DNA of 64,000 bases from Pisaster brevispinus. Taxonomy: Eukaryota > Echinodermata > Asteroidea > Forcipulatida > Asteriidae. Position 1 is the stretch's first letter; every line of letters begins with the position of its first letter. Made by a program: the position numbers and the translations under genes. The stretch lies in assembly GCA_023634235.1 (NCBI GenBank), contig JAMKCF010000012.1:16253884-16317883 (forward strand), given 5' to 3'. The notes below the pieces were generated by a model. That model was given only the letters and a program-made list of their open reading frames with translations, made no database searches and had not been told where the DNA came from. Of the stretch, positions 12,243 through 24,870 are shown piece after piece.

Positions 12243-12415
12243 TTGGGGGAAAACCCCACACAGACTGATGACCCAATCCACATGCGAGGCTGTGATCCAA
12301 GGTAGATTTGAATCGGGGTCTACAGCCGCGAAAAGGCAGGGCAAGAGACCACCGTAGCAAGGGAAAGAATGTAGAGACAAGAGACAAACGGGATTCGAAA
12401 CAGTACACCAGTACA

Positions 12416-12592
12416 GGGCCCAGGTTCATAGAGCTGCATAAGCACAACAAAAATGTTGCTTACCAGAATAAGGTTACCAGCCAAAATACCATGTCACATG
12501 TACAATATGTGACTGGTATAGGCCCTACTGCTTATTTTCGCTTAGCTGATTGTTGTTAAGCAATATTTTTCTGCTTAAGCAGCTCTCCCATT
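12416..12592. mobile_element. AGAGCTGCTTAAGCA element (copy 1)
   Basis: The inverted ends are CATAGAGCTGCATAAGCAC and CTGCTTAAGCAGCTCT. The interior carries AAGGTTACCAGCCAAAATAC and TGTGACTGGT, shared in order with the copies at 24258 and 60307. It encodes no protein and is MITE-like. Confidence 0.8.
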
Positions 12593-14860
12593 TCTCCCGT
12601 CACTTTGCACAATCTCATGCGCAAGATGCAAGCGAACATTACCCATGACACGAATTTAGATCTCAAGGCTGTGCTGCAGCTTAATAATTTCTTTTTGAAC
12701 AGTAACTTTGTTTTCATTTTAAAATTGTATTTTATATATTTGTTGTGTGTGACACCATCGCAAAAAAGAAGAGGCCGGCCGGCCTTGGTCTTTGTTTTAT
12801 CAATTCTCCTGATTCGTCAAGAAACAGATTCAAACCAACACGCGGGCCGTCGACTTTCTACGGTCGTGATGTACAACAGTCCGGCTCGTGTCGGCACCAA
12901 CATGGAACTCTACACCTTTTACTAACCGGCACAAATAGCTATTAAGTGGACCCAACACTTAGGAGAAAATCTCAGACGAATAATCAGTTCCACCATTGTA
13001 GTCCCTTTAATTCCGTTCCCCCCACCGAAACTTATTTAGAAGATAATTTACAAATCATTGTGACATTGGTTGTAAACACGGCGGTTTAGAGGCCCGTATT
13101 CTGTAACGATCACTAGGGACTGCTGCGTTTACGGTCTCGCTAGCGATGAGTGCTTTCCCGCCCCACCTCCTCCACTATCGAGAGCAAAGATATCAGTAAA
13201 ATTTATCGCTCGTCAGGATGCATAAAGACGGCCATTTGTACTTCCCTTTTTTTCGATATGTTACACACAGATTACCTCGTAATTTTGTGGGGTAAATTGA
13301 ATCTGTCAGTGAAGTAAAAATGTTTCGGGGGGGGGGGTGGTGGTGCTGAGGGGTGTTTTGGATAAGGTAGATGTGAGATGATTGTTAATGGGTTGCCGGG
13401 TGAAACCTGCTCCCGATGGCTCGGCAAAAGTATCAACATGTCATGAATTGATATTCGTGGAATTAGTAACTTAATGGCTGTTTAATCCCCGGGGTGTTGG
13501 CACACGCAGAGAGACCGTTTGCGACGGTGGTTCTGATCGGGACGAACTCCTAATTGATGTCATGTATAGTGACCAGGAAATGGAAGAGTTTCACTGTAGT
13601 GGACGCAACAAACTTAGAGCGCAATGTTATTTCTGGGAATTTGTTTCCCCCCTTCTCTTTCACCAACTCCTTTAAAAGCTCCAAATGCATTCGCAATTCC
13701 TTTTACAAAACATTTACCCACAAAACACTGAACTAACTTTTGAATTATTGGTCATAAAAGGAGATATAAACTCGCTAGGTATACCTGCTGATTCAGGTTG
13801 TAAAATAAAGTTGTCCACAAGTTGAAAGATTTGCCTCATGTTAACCATTCTACTTGATAAATCTGAATGTAAATGATTGATGGTTGTGCAACAATGTATA
13901 CCTATATTCTTGTCAATCCTCTAGTTGAGCAAAAAATAAAATAAATAAATAAATAAAATAAAATAAAATAAAATAAAAAAATCCACAAACTTTTAAATCT
14001 ATAAAGAACAACACGATTTGACATTTTGAAATACATTTTAGTTTAAAAACTGTTATACTCGGATTGCCTTTAAAACCTTGGAATAACTCAGTCAGTGCGG
14101 AAGTATAGAGCTGAGCCACTTAAAACTTCCAGACCATTTGAGATTTTGAAAACTGCTGTATAACTCCATCATCCCACCGCTGCTACTAGTCTGTTTTTTT
14201 ACTGATAGGTTTTCACAAAATGTTCAACTAGGCCTACCTCTCCTCTGATCATGCAATCTAAACAGTTTCCTTTTACATTTAACCCGTTTGACAATCTGTA
14301 TTCATCTATTTAGCGTGACAGATTAAAAGATAACAGCTAAGCTCAAAACGTGTCCCCCCCCCTCTATTTTGTGACAACTTAATGCAAAGAGAAATACGAC
14401 ATTGATGTATGGATTCATTATTTGACACCATAAAAAACATTGCTGGCAGAAAGCATATGACCATCCATAACCACTGTACCCCCATTGGCATAGATGCCCC
14501 TGTTTATGCAAACTTCCATCATTCGTTGCCCGTACACACGACCTATGCCAAGGCAATTACAGTTACTGCGGATTATAGTGTTTCAACCGCAACAATGCCC
14601 CTCTTTCAGCATTCCCCGTGAAAGTTGAACTCTTTTAAGGTGTATAAACCCCCAAATTTTCAGCGTTTTGAACCCATTTTGAATGGCCGGGGCTAAAAGG
14701 TGGCTAAATCTATTAGGAACACAGCCCGAGGTGTGCCTTGTGATTAGGGAATGTACAGATCTTTTGATAAAACTAATAGGTTACAACTCGAGCTAAATGC
14801 TGGAGGAACAACTTTTTGTGTGTAAATCTTTTAATTTAAATACTAAATCGTGTATTGATA
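12593..14860. other. Non-coding spacer
   Basis: No gene recognised. G-run at about 13327-13336; (TAAAA)n-type tract at 13937-13977. Parts of 13080-13210 are GC-balanced. Confidence 0.55.
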
Positions 14861-15104
14861 TACTGCAAAAGCGGGAGTGCTAAAGTTGACACCATTAGTG
14901 TTGTCACATTACATATAGATACCGAAAAAAAGGAAAAAAAGAATAAAAATTTACACCATAGGGTGTTAAAATAACACTAACTTCTACCAGCACAATTACA
15001 TTGGTGTTGTTTTAACACCCTGTGTTGTTCATTTTGATTCTCTCTTGGTTATAATGTGACAACACCCACGGTGTCAATTTTAACACCCCAGTTATTGCAG
15101 TGTA
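14861..15104. mobile_element. CACTGCAAAA-type MITE (short copy)
   Basis: It starts TACTGCAAAAGCGGG and ends TTATTGCAGTGTA. The sub-terminal GACACCATTAGTGTTGTCAC and GTGACAACACCCACGGTGTC are inverted relative to each other. A single internal unit corresponds to the one amplified at 3257-3736. The terminal TA on both sides is compatible with a TA target duplication, but this is not certain. Confidence 0.8.
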
Positions 15105-17800
15105 TGAACAGATGTATGTACAGTCTAAGTTTTGCAGTTTTTCACGACTGTAATCAGATTGACATAATGTCTTATGCTGTATGGTAAGATTCCCCCCATC
15201 AAAGTAGTGATATTTTGCTAATTTCAAGTCCATCATTACTCTGTATTTACCCACAGAAGCTCGAATCGAAGCCTTGCAGACGATTCCAGAGTGCAGAACT
15301 CATAAAGAAAGTAATATTTTTTAGAAATGTCAGCCCTGTTTACATTTCCCAGTAAAATTGATTAAAAAACGATTGCCAAGTGCCCAAAATAATGCACTGT
15401 ATAATCGCCAGACCTTTACGCCTTTTGTCATCTTAAATTGTCGAGTTTTAAATGCGATTATGATAACAATCGGAGACACAGTTTAAATTACAAAACTATA
15501 TGGTCAATTTCAAATCAAATGCCCGGGAAAAGTTCTTACCGCGCTAATCTCGCCTTGAGCCGAGCCGTTGACTGTGCGGCGTAATTCGATTTGTGGGAAA
15601 TCATTGTGTCCCCATCATTGTCTGGTTTTCTATACGCGTGCGCACGATTAGGCTGCGAAAACCAAAAACGCATTACCGGGACCCAAAAATGCAACAATTT
15701 TGTCCTGAAATGGAGCTGATTAAGCCACAAGTATGCCCATTGTTTGATGCAGCCCGCTAATATCGACCCACTTTATAGCCCATGCTTTTGCCTGGCTGTT
15801 GACGCTAGCAGGGAATACTAGGTCGGCTAATGTTTTATATAGCCATTTGGCGGAGACAGGAATTTTGCTACTATTTGTCTTGCAGCAGTTTTATAACTTG
15901 TCATATACATTCGAAGTGAACGGTAATTAAGTCCCCTTATACGACCTGTGTGTAAACCAATCATAGCTTCTTGTTGACAATACAGGGCATTCATTTTTGA
16001 AGAATTTTAATTGATGATGGCGCCTTCAATGCTGTTCTACACTGGATACAAAAAAAAGTTTGTATCTATATCAAGTGAAGATTTGGAAGTAAGATTGGGG
16101 CTCAGTGAATGGGAGATATACTGGCAGTATGAAGTTGAGAAGTCGTTCGGATGAATTGAACTCTGTCATCTACTAAAATTCTTTTGAATCTGATTTGTTT
16201 TTCAAATGCCGTCTGACTCTCGCGCGTATCGAAAACGAGAAAAACAATTCGAATCAATAGATTGAATCTTCTTTTTAAATTCCATTTTTACACCAAATTC
16301 TTGAATATAAAAATACTCTCAGATTCACTTTGAATTTTCATAAACTAACAATTTGTTAAAACTAACATTGAAACAAACTTGGGACGATCGAGGATCCAAA
16401 AGTCTCATTTTTTGTTCACAAGAAACCGGATACGGAAGGCAAGTCTTATACTCGGAGTTTCCTTTGTTGATTTGTTAAACTGGTTTTACTCTCATGACTA
16501 AATTTTACTTTCCCAATTACAATAGGATATAAGTTGTATTGTCATAAACTACGTCATCAAACTAATGTAGTCGAAGAAACAGAATCGCATATATACGTAA
16601 AACTCAAAATCGATGGGACCAACTTGGTCACGGAAGTTCGAGTGCTTGCACGGTCCATTCCCGACAACTTTAGCACGGTACCGTGATTTAAATCGGCATT
16701 CTCATTTTTAGATATTGGGTTTTCGGTGGTAATTTTTTTTTTTGCGCACAAGTGTTTGACACAAACAAAAGTGTGGTGTTGTAGGTCACTCCTATTTTTA
16801 CCACCGATGAGGCGAAAGTCAGAGGACTAGACCGTACTCGAAATAAACCTTTTACAAATCTGACGTCGTTTTGGCGCGTATTTATAATGCGGCATGATGG
16901 ATGAAGCGCCCCAACATGTACACCGTGCATTTACAGACACAATCTCCATGTTTAGCAAGTCGACGGCATTCGGTATTTCCTATCTAAATATAATCAAGAA
17001 TAATTTACATTCTGAGTGGGACCTCTGCCACGTAAGTCTACCCTCTCAACCGGGTTTGTCGCTTAAATCAACGGGTTTGTTATGGGTATTTTGCACGGCG
17101 GGTTAAGACCTTTGGATTCTCACTTAAATCACCCATCGGTGTTGTTTATTTCTGTGGCTCTCGAGGAGCACCGTCCCTTTAGCCCAGATCTTAAGACCGG
17201 AGAAAGGGCCACATGATGGTGATATATTGCCGAATATTCTGAGAGTTTTGTATAACAAAAGTTCAGGAAACTCGAAATGTGAACAACCGCCGTTTAACTC
17301 CACGCTGTCTCGCATTGCTCGACCCTTGTTAAGAAGCTGCACCTAGTGGTGAATGTTTTATTAATAATATATGCCAGTAGAAAATATATTGGACAAAAAA
17401 AAACCTCTAAATTGAAAAAACAAACAAATACCGTTGTGTGTTTATTCCCTAGGAGGGCATATTAACTCGAATGTGAGATTTAGTGGAGGTGCTGCAGATT
17501 TGACGAGGGGGCTAACGGGTGAATTATGTAAATTTGATTTATTTTAGTGCTTCAGGAATATTGTTCAAGAGAAAGCGGGTTAAAGCAATGAAAGATGGGT
17601 CCGTGAAGGTATGCAGCATGCGACTCTTGCGCAAAAACAAAAAAAGACAATCCAATTAGTGGACCAAATCTGATTTTCAAAAATAAAATTCCCGCTTCTT
17701 CTCGGACCAATTTTTTAGCGCGGCTATACGACCCGGAAAATGTGCTAAGAGCAAAACAAAGATGCTTACAAGAAAACAGTTTACAGCCAAAGTACCACAC
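15105..17800. other. Non-coding spacer with a repeat-poor island at 15530-15860
   Basis: No gene recognised. The island has near-balanced base composition and several homeodomain-type TAAT cores (for example CGCTAATCTC, GGCGTAATTCG and CCGCTAATATC). This makes it a plausible but unproven cis-regulatory module. The remainder is AT-rich. Confidence 0.5.
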
Positions 17801-18101
17801 CAGGTGTTGTGTTGTCAGCAGCAGAGTGTTGGTTCGAATCCCAGTCATGACACTTGTGCCCTTGAGCAAGGCACTTAACCATAATTGTTTCGTGAAAGGT
17901 TGGGAAGGTAGTGCATTCTTCGCTATACCAGCCAGGCAATAGTGGACGATACCCATGTCTACATCATTACGGACTGCGTGAAGGGGGCAACCCTGTTTCA
18001 GCCCCAGGAGTAGGTGGCAACGTGCCCCGAGTGGCAGTTGATTTGGGAGGACAGCCCAAATCAAAGTGTAGCCCTCACCTTGTAGTGGCTGTCCGGCGTT
18101 G
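17801..18101 (+). mobile_element. SINE-like repeat with tRNA-type B box (plus copy)
   Basis: The B-box-like GGTTCGAATCC lies at 17831-17841, followed by CCTTGAGCAAGGCACTTAAC, a word common in deuterostome tRNA-related repeats. The body of about 300 bp is matched by an inverted copy at 55230-55541, with the same order of TAGTGCATTC, GATACCCATG, GGCAACGTGCC and CAAATCAAGTGTAGCCCTCA words. I see no convincing A box, so it may be 5'-truncated. Open frames across it are artefacts. Confidence 0.75.
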
Positions 18102-20672
18102 CGATGCTGAGGCGATATCTCATAAAAACCCAACACACAAACAAACAAACAAACACCCCAACACCACAACAAACAAACAAACAGACAGACAAATTAACAA
18201 ACAAACAAACAAATCACGCGCATTGTGTATGACTTGTCTCCAACTTATTTTCCCTTACGACAGAAATTTGCAAAGCACCTCGTCTGTGAGTTTTGGCCCT
18301 GGTGCAACACCGTTTTAAACACAACGCATGTACGTTCCTTTAAAGCTTACAATTTCAGCCGAGCCAAGAGAAACTTAGACCGAATTCAGGGTTTTTCTCA
18401 CATTCCTCTCCGTTCCAGAGAGAAGCATCTTCCAAGGATGATTGAAAGCAATATCAATCGTAACACTTTATAGACAACCACAATATCATTTTCACTCCAT
18501 CGATAACCGCCAACGCGTTTGTCTTGCAGAGACAAGAAAAACCGAACAATTGAATTAGCAGTGTATAGATTGTATTTCAGCATCCATGATAATACTGAGT
18601 TGCTGGGCACACGATACTGCGGCCACCCCCCCCCCCCCCCAAAGAGAAGAAAAAACCACACACTACATTCATAACACATTTCCAGTCCACGATGTTTTTC
18701 TTCCCGCCAATTTTCTTTCCCGCCTTACAGATTGCGGTCTCTAATAAATTGATTGCAGAGTTTGTGATTGCCAAAAAGAGATAGACAGGGAAAAAAAAAA
18801 TGGAAAAAAAAAAAAACCCCGAAGTGCTCTCATCGGCCAACTCTCTGGCGAATCTCAGCGACAATAAACAAAGCTGAAGATATAGCATCAAACAAAAAAG
18901 AGCTGGTGGGCCCACGAAGCGTGGCCCGAGTTCGTGTCTATACATGCACATTAGCTTAACCTACGGGGAATGGCAGTGCAGAGTGGATAATGGGTGTGAG
19001 TAACACGGGTCTAAATGACCGTGATTGCCCGAGAGTACTGGCCGGTGATGAGCCATAATAGCCGAATTCATCGCTGTTTATCACAAACCAATTCATCCAA
19101 ATTTATGAAAAGTGGTGACGGATGAATAGCTGAGACATCAGGGCCGCTGGTGGCAAAGCAGGGTGGCGCTTCAAATGACAGAGGAAGCAGAAGAAGAAAA
19201 AAAAATCAAGCAAAGGTTTGTATTATGAGCTGGAAAGGAGGTTGGATAGAAAAGGGGGTATAGAGCATTAAGCCAGCTTCATAAATTCTCATCACTGAGG
19301 ACGAGGCTGCCGGCGTAGATATGAATATTCTAAGAGGTTGGTCTCGGATGCCTCTTTATCTGCATAACCCCAAGACGTTTGGTCGTTTGATACATGGTCG
19401 GAAATTACTTGTCGCGAAATAGTGGGGCGCACCGTCTCTGATAACTCCCTTCAGAGTTGGTTTGTCTTGCAACCCATCTCCTGCGGTTGCTTTGACAGGT
19501 CGGTGGTATAACCGGCTGAAGAAGGGCCGAGCGAAGATGAAAACATCGCCCCCCCCCCGATGATGTAGTCTCCAATACCAGTCAATTTGCAATATTTAGC
19601 GCATCGTGAAAAGGCTTTCAGGTCGTAGGTGATGACGTATGGCTAATTCTTGCCCACCCATGTAGCCACCCGTTCAAGCAAGAATGTCACACCATCACCA
19701 CACTCTCCTACATTGGAGAGAGTATCCCAATCATGTTGTTATTCCATACACACACACATGCAGCATGTGCAAGAGTGCAGCAAAATGTCTCTCCCTCTCT
19801 GCAACTGGACTTTTTTTGTTGTTGTCTGACAAATAAAATGGAGTAAGATGAGTGAAAAGTTGTCAACAGTTTGACATCTTTAACTTGTTTGCATAAAGTC
19901 TTGGTGGGGAGGATTGGTAACTCCTTCAGAGAACTAGATTCGAGTTTGTGTTCTTCTTTTTTTCAGTAAAGGATACCCAGATTATCATCGCTAGACAAGA
20001 GGGAAAACTTTAAATATTCCACCATGTTTTTCTCTGCACTCAAGAAATCATTTAACTTTGTATTAGTTGGACTTTTGACAACTTAAGGCTGGTCAAGGAC
20101 GAAGCCTGCGAGTTATTGAGTAAAGAACAGAAATATCATGCATTCATTTAGGCTTATATCCATGATTTATTGTACAAAACTCCAATATACCCGATAGTCT
20201 GAGCTACACGTGCCTGAGCCGTCACCAATGAATGTCTCCACAAAGAAATTACATTATAAAAAATGCTGTACTTTCGCTCGCTAAAGCAATGATATCGTTT
20301 TGGATATTTCTGTAAAATGTTTTTTATTTTATTATAACGGCTATGGCCGTGAACTGCGATGATAATGTTGACGAATAAGACCTTTATCGCGGTCCGGCCG
20401 TAGCCACTCCGAAGCCATTGATACGGATACGGCATGTGAGACCAAACTGAGGAGCAGAAGGGCGAAATAGTCTGATCCCCATTTTGGTACAAGAACGAGA
20501 AAGACGGGGGGAACATCATGATTATGATAGTCTTTTAGCACGTCAAGGTACAATCACCGTCTGGATCCCTGTAGTGCCAACGCAAAACGAGCACCGACGT
20601 TCACACACGAACAATATTGGCAAACAGACTATTTTTTCCTATAACCAGTGGTGCAACTAAGCGGGCAGGAGG
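18102..20672. other. Non-coding spacer
   Basis: Contains a (CAAA)n/(CAGA)n tract at 18136-18212, a C-run at 18626-18640 and A-runs near 18790-18815. The parts 18960-19160 and 19300-19560 are GC-balanced. No exon recognised. Confidence 0.55.
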
Positions 20673-20740
20673 GGGCACGTGCCCCCTCCCATAATGTACG
20701 TGCCCCCTCCCATTAAATGTACGTGCCCCCGGTTGCCCCC
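20673..20740. repeat. Short tandem repeat of ACGTGCCCCCTCCCAT units
   Basis: About three imperfect units of roughly 18-22 bp built on ACGTGCCCCC. They follow a GGGGGCACGTGCCCCC palindrome. Confidence 0.75.
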
Positions 20741-22206
20741 CATTTGAAATCTGAACTTTTGAGATGAATACTTGCCAGAATAACATGTAAAATTGTATAT
20801 TAAGCTTTAATGTGATCATTTCATTGTTCTCACGCAGACAGTGTGTTTGTTTGTCTTTACACTCACGTCAGATTAACTTGTACAAAACAGTTCATGGCTT
20901 AACAAGAGTGCTAAAAATGGGGTTGCTCACGAGAAATGCAAATGGAAACTAGGAAACTACAGTTTTAAAGTGGCCAGAAGTGCCCCCCCCCCCTATAAAA
21001 AAAATGATGCATCCCCTAAAATGTTACCCCTTGTCTCGGTGCTACTTTTAACCTCAGTTTATGTTTTCGATAGATTTTAATAAGAAGACGCAATGTGGTT
21101 TTTATCCAACCCATGGGAAGGTCTGTGATGAACATCGTGCTGGTTGCCAGCCTGAAATGTTAGTATATCCCCTATTTACGCAGACGGTTCTTGTGATGAG
21201 TGTTTGAGAATTAATTTTGGCTAGTAAATTCTATTATTTTGCACGGTAACTTGCAGGTTATTTTTTTTAGTGCGCATTGAAAACTTGTGCCGTACTTCCT
21301 AAGGTTACGTTTCTTCCATGCCCCCATCTCCGCTGTTACGGTTGAACCAATATCAAAATGAGCATGGTAAACATTCATCGCCACCGCGTGAACTATCTGT
21401 GACGCATTATAGGAAGCGCCACCTCGTGGTTTATTTGCGTAAAATGCAACCCGCACTCACTTGTGTTGGTCCTGCCTTCCGGCCTACTTGGGAATAACAT
21501 CACGGTATAATTTTCGCTTTGTTTATCCCAGTGGGAATTCTCTTGCAAAAAAATTGGTACAGCAATAGAAGTGCCCTGCAGTCGGTCGTGCTCCCGAGCG
21601 CCATGGTTTTACAGGTCAAGCTCCCACTCGTCATCTGGGACGACATCAAGTAATGACTCTCATCGATTGAATCTGGAAGGTCGCGATCAAAGGAGGTGTT
21701 TTTAACTCCCTCAAGATGCACAAATCCAAGTTCCGAAATCTACTTCGCGGTAGTAGAAAAAATAGCAAGACAAGTTCTCAAGAACAAATCTACACAGCAA
21801 AGTAATAGGTATATACACATGGTGTTACCGCAATCTGAATATGATACCTCACCATGCACTGCCTCAAGACTCAAGTGAATCCAACCCTTACGCCTTATAA
21901 GAAGAATCAGGAGTAAATCCAACCAATTTCAAGTTAACTTGGAATGGGTTCTGCTATTTTATAGAATATATATGTGTATTTTTAGTTTAAAGGCCTACCA
22001 TACTATTGTTGAACCTTTGTTACGCTGCCACCATGGTGTAGGTCTATCACTCCACACGCAAATACCCAATATGGACGCTGGTACACACCGTACTAAGACA
22101 ATAGTTTACTTCCACCCGAGGTTTGATGTGGATGCGCGAAATTAAAAAAACAAAACAAAACACCTTTATCAGCCATGGAGGACGGAAGATCAGCTGAGGA
22201 TGTCAG
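20741..22206. other. Non-coding spacer with a partial dispersed repeat
   Basis: No gene. At about 21812-21865, ACATGGTGTTACCGCAATCT and CTCACCATGCA match part of the repeat at 45740-45795 and look like a fragment of that family. Confidence 0.55.
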
Positions 22207-22328
22207 CCTCGTTACCAAGGGCAGCGCGCCGTAACGATACCTGTTGTCACTATTATAACGATCGAGCAAGGCATTCTGGGAAAGAAAACAAATGGCGCGG
22301 CGAGATCGTACACCAACTGGGAACGAGG
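22207..22328. mobile_element. CCTCGTTACCA-ended MITE (copy 2)
   Basis: The 122-bp copy of the element at 12124-12242 begins CCTCGTTACCAAGGGCAGCG and ends CTGGGAACGAGG. The two copies share most of their length, with a small indel around the central CTCGTTACTAACGATCG/TGTCACTATTATAACGATCG part. Confidence 0.8.
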
Positions 22329-24257
22329 TCACATCGAAGTAAACCACAATATACACTACTTATAATAACATAAGTTTCTTTGTGTTTTCTTTTCCTTTTC
22401 TAATGGATGGAATCAAAAGTAGTTTGGATTCAGAAAACAAAATGTTTTTCCCAACTAATAAAACACCGAACAAATGTACATTTTTGTGGTGATGTTCTGT
22501 CATTTCGAAAAGACATCGTGAAACATGTCCGGCCTTCATATACACGCATGCAAGCCGGTGCACTATTTTCCTGCCGGGACCAGTTTTACCAATAGACCCA
22601 GGCTATATGGTGCAGTATAAGATTCCCATTCAAAACAATGTGTACTAAACTGAGGCTAGCAGGTAAAATAGTCTGGCACCTTATTGGCAACTACAGGGAA
22701 CACGGCAATGGGAAAACTAACCAAGTGTAAAGATTCTTTTACAAAATATATTCAATGTGTGAAATGGCACTACAGTATTTTGCACACAGTGACAAAACAA
22801 ACCCCCAGCCGGTATTTGTAGCCATTTCTTTTGATGATATTTTAAAGTCTCTGGTGTTGTTTATTGAAAAGTTATTTTCGTCACAATGCAATTTCAGACA
22901 TGGCTTCCTTCGATTATGAATTTTGGGGGATGGATTATACACTCAAAAATGCATTAATCTGAAACTGCCCCATTATATCAAATCAACCAAAAGCAACAAT
23001 TGTTCCGTTAACAGAGTGCTTTCGAATTGAAGTGCTAGTTACTGGTGCAAGACGAACGAACTTTTGTGTTATGAATAATTTTTGTATTTTTTTACTGGTA
23101 CTTGTGCTCAGAAGCAAAATGAAATCAACCTGCGATAAATAACTGAGCCTATCGAGCTTCGACATTTGAAATGAAGCCCCTAACAGTGGGAAAAAAGTGC
23201 AGCGTAATTGTGTGTTTCTTTCGTGGGGGCGATCGGCAATCAGTTTATAGAAGTGACGTGCATTCTTCATTAGTGATAATCGCGGGCAATTTAATCGCAG
23301 AGATCTTATCGCCAGACTCCAAAGCGACTATTAATTGCTGGCCTCGACGTTGTACACGGACGGCGTGCGGCCCTTCCCGCAGTGCTGATTGTGAACCTTA
23401 AAGAGGGTCTATATCAATAGGCGTTTTTAAAGTTGATGCGAATTGAAAGTTGGTTTCGGTCGTGACGAGACGGACTGAAAGTTGGTTTTCATTTTGTCAC
23501 ACGGTGTTAATCTGCGAGCAGTTTAACCTTGTAACATACCGGAGTTCAAATGTGGCAGAGGCCTATACAGTAAATAACCTTGTATACAATCGCAATTTAA
23601 CCGTCGGGCCCATTGTCACCGAGCTGCATGTGTGGATGAGGGCCAAAACAAAATGGCTTAACGCTGAAAAGGTTTTGCTTACGGAGGTGCAGACTACCAG
23701 CTGAAATAATGTCATGCGTTGTGGATTGCTTTGGAGGCTGGTTACCCTCAGTAGCTGCTTATCATAATAACTTGTCAAGCAGATTTCTCCTCCGAGAAGC
23801 TCCGAGAAACTGAGCTCCTGTATTCTTCAGGTTATTCGTTACGCCTCTTTATCGTAGAGGCAGAAACCAGACTCTGAAGACGACCTACAAAATTATTTTC
23901 TAAAGTGGATTTCTTTGAGAAAAGATATTTTCTGAGGCCATTATCTTCCTTTTTCCCCTATTGTCCCGAGAAGAAATCATTTCCATCAGAAATACTGGTT
24001 CCGGGAACTGCCCTCTAATTGATTAATTCTATTGAGTTTGACGAATGATTGCAACCAAACTTGCACAAAGTCACAACATATGAATCGTGGCTAGCTCTTT
24101 CCTTGAAAACGTAATTATCTCATTTTCAGAATTTTACACAAGTTGGTTGTTCGTTTACTCCTGGTGACAAGAAAAGTGGAATGAATGTAGAATGTTCCAG
24201 AAGCGCTAAAGTAAGTAGCATCTTGCAATAAACTGTTTAAGTGGCCGTAACAGGACT
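22329..24257. other. Non-coding spacer with a GC-balanced island at 23240-23410
   Basis: No exon recognised. The island carries TAATTGC and CATTAGTGATAATCG words and lacks repeats. Candidate regulatory module only. Confidence 0.5.
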
Positions 24258-24450
24258 GGATCCAATTTTATAGAGCTGCTTTAAGCACAAAAAGTAGCTA
24301 AACACAACAACATTATGCTTACCAGAACAAGGTTACCAGCCAAAATACCATTTCACATGTACAATTTGTGACTGGTGTTCTGCTCATTTCTGCTATGCAG
24401 AAAATTGTTAAGCAATATTTTCTGCTTAAGCAGCTCTAAGAAATTGGGCC
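24258..24450. mobile_element. AGAGCTGCTTAAGCA element (copy 2)
   Basis: This is the best-preserved copy. GGATCCAATTTTATAGAGCT at the left and AGCTCTAAGAAATTGGGCC at the right form inverted ends of about 30 bp. The interior AAGGTTACCAGCCAAAATAC is shared with the copy at 12416. Confidence 0.85.
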
Positions 24451-24557
24451 TATAATAGGAAGCAGTCAGGGTTTTGAGTCACCAAATTCGAGGAGTATTC
24501 AATCAGAGAATTTAATAACTGATAACTATCCAGTCAGTAAAAAAAAAAACCAAATCC

Positions 24558-24870
24558 GATGAATATTCAGTCAGGGATTTGAATAAAGTTATTCCAATGA
24601 ATATTCAATCAGGGATTTGAATAACGAAATCCGTTAGTCAGGGAATTGAATAACCAAATCCGATGAATATTCAATTAGGGATTTGAATAAAGTTATTCCA
24701 ATGAATATTCAATCAGGGATTTGAATAACGAAATCCGTTAGTCTGGGAATTGAATAACCAAATCTGAGGACTGTACTGCCAGAAAATTAAACAACCAAAT
24801 CCAAGGGAATACAAAGCGAAATTGAAGTCTGATGAATATTCAGTCACTGCATTTGAATAACCAAATCGGA
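24558..24870. repeat. Tandem repeats of GAATATTCAATCAGGGATTTG
   Basis: A unit of about 104 bp occurs nearly twice, with corresponding positions 24561 and 24665. Each unit contains two or three shorter repeats built on GAATATTCA and GATTTGAATAA. Decayed units extend to about 24870. Locally amplified satellite-like sequence, non-coding. Confidence 0.85.

Noticed and set aside
17552..18172. 206-codon open frame on the minus strand
   Set aside because: It is the antisense of the SINE at 17801-18101 plus flanking simple sequence.
20339..20440. Possible inverted repeat of GGCTACGGCC words, also glimpsed near 58600
   Set aside because: The arms match too poorly and differ in length. I could not establish a family with confidence.
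12020..22356. Two minus-strand frames sharing a GVRSRRAI word
   Set aside because: The shared peptide comes from the two MITE copies at 12124 and 22207, not from paralogous genes.
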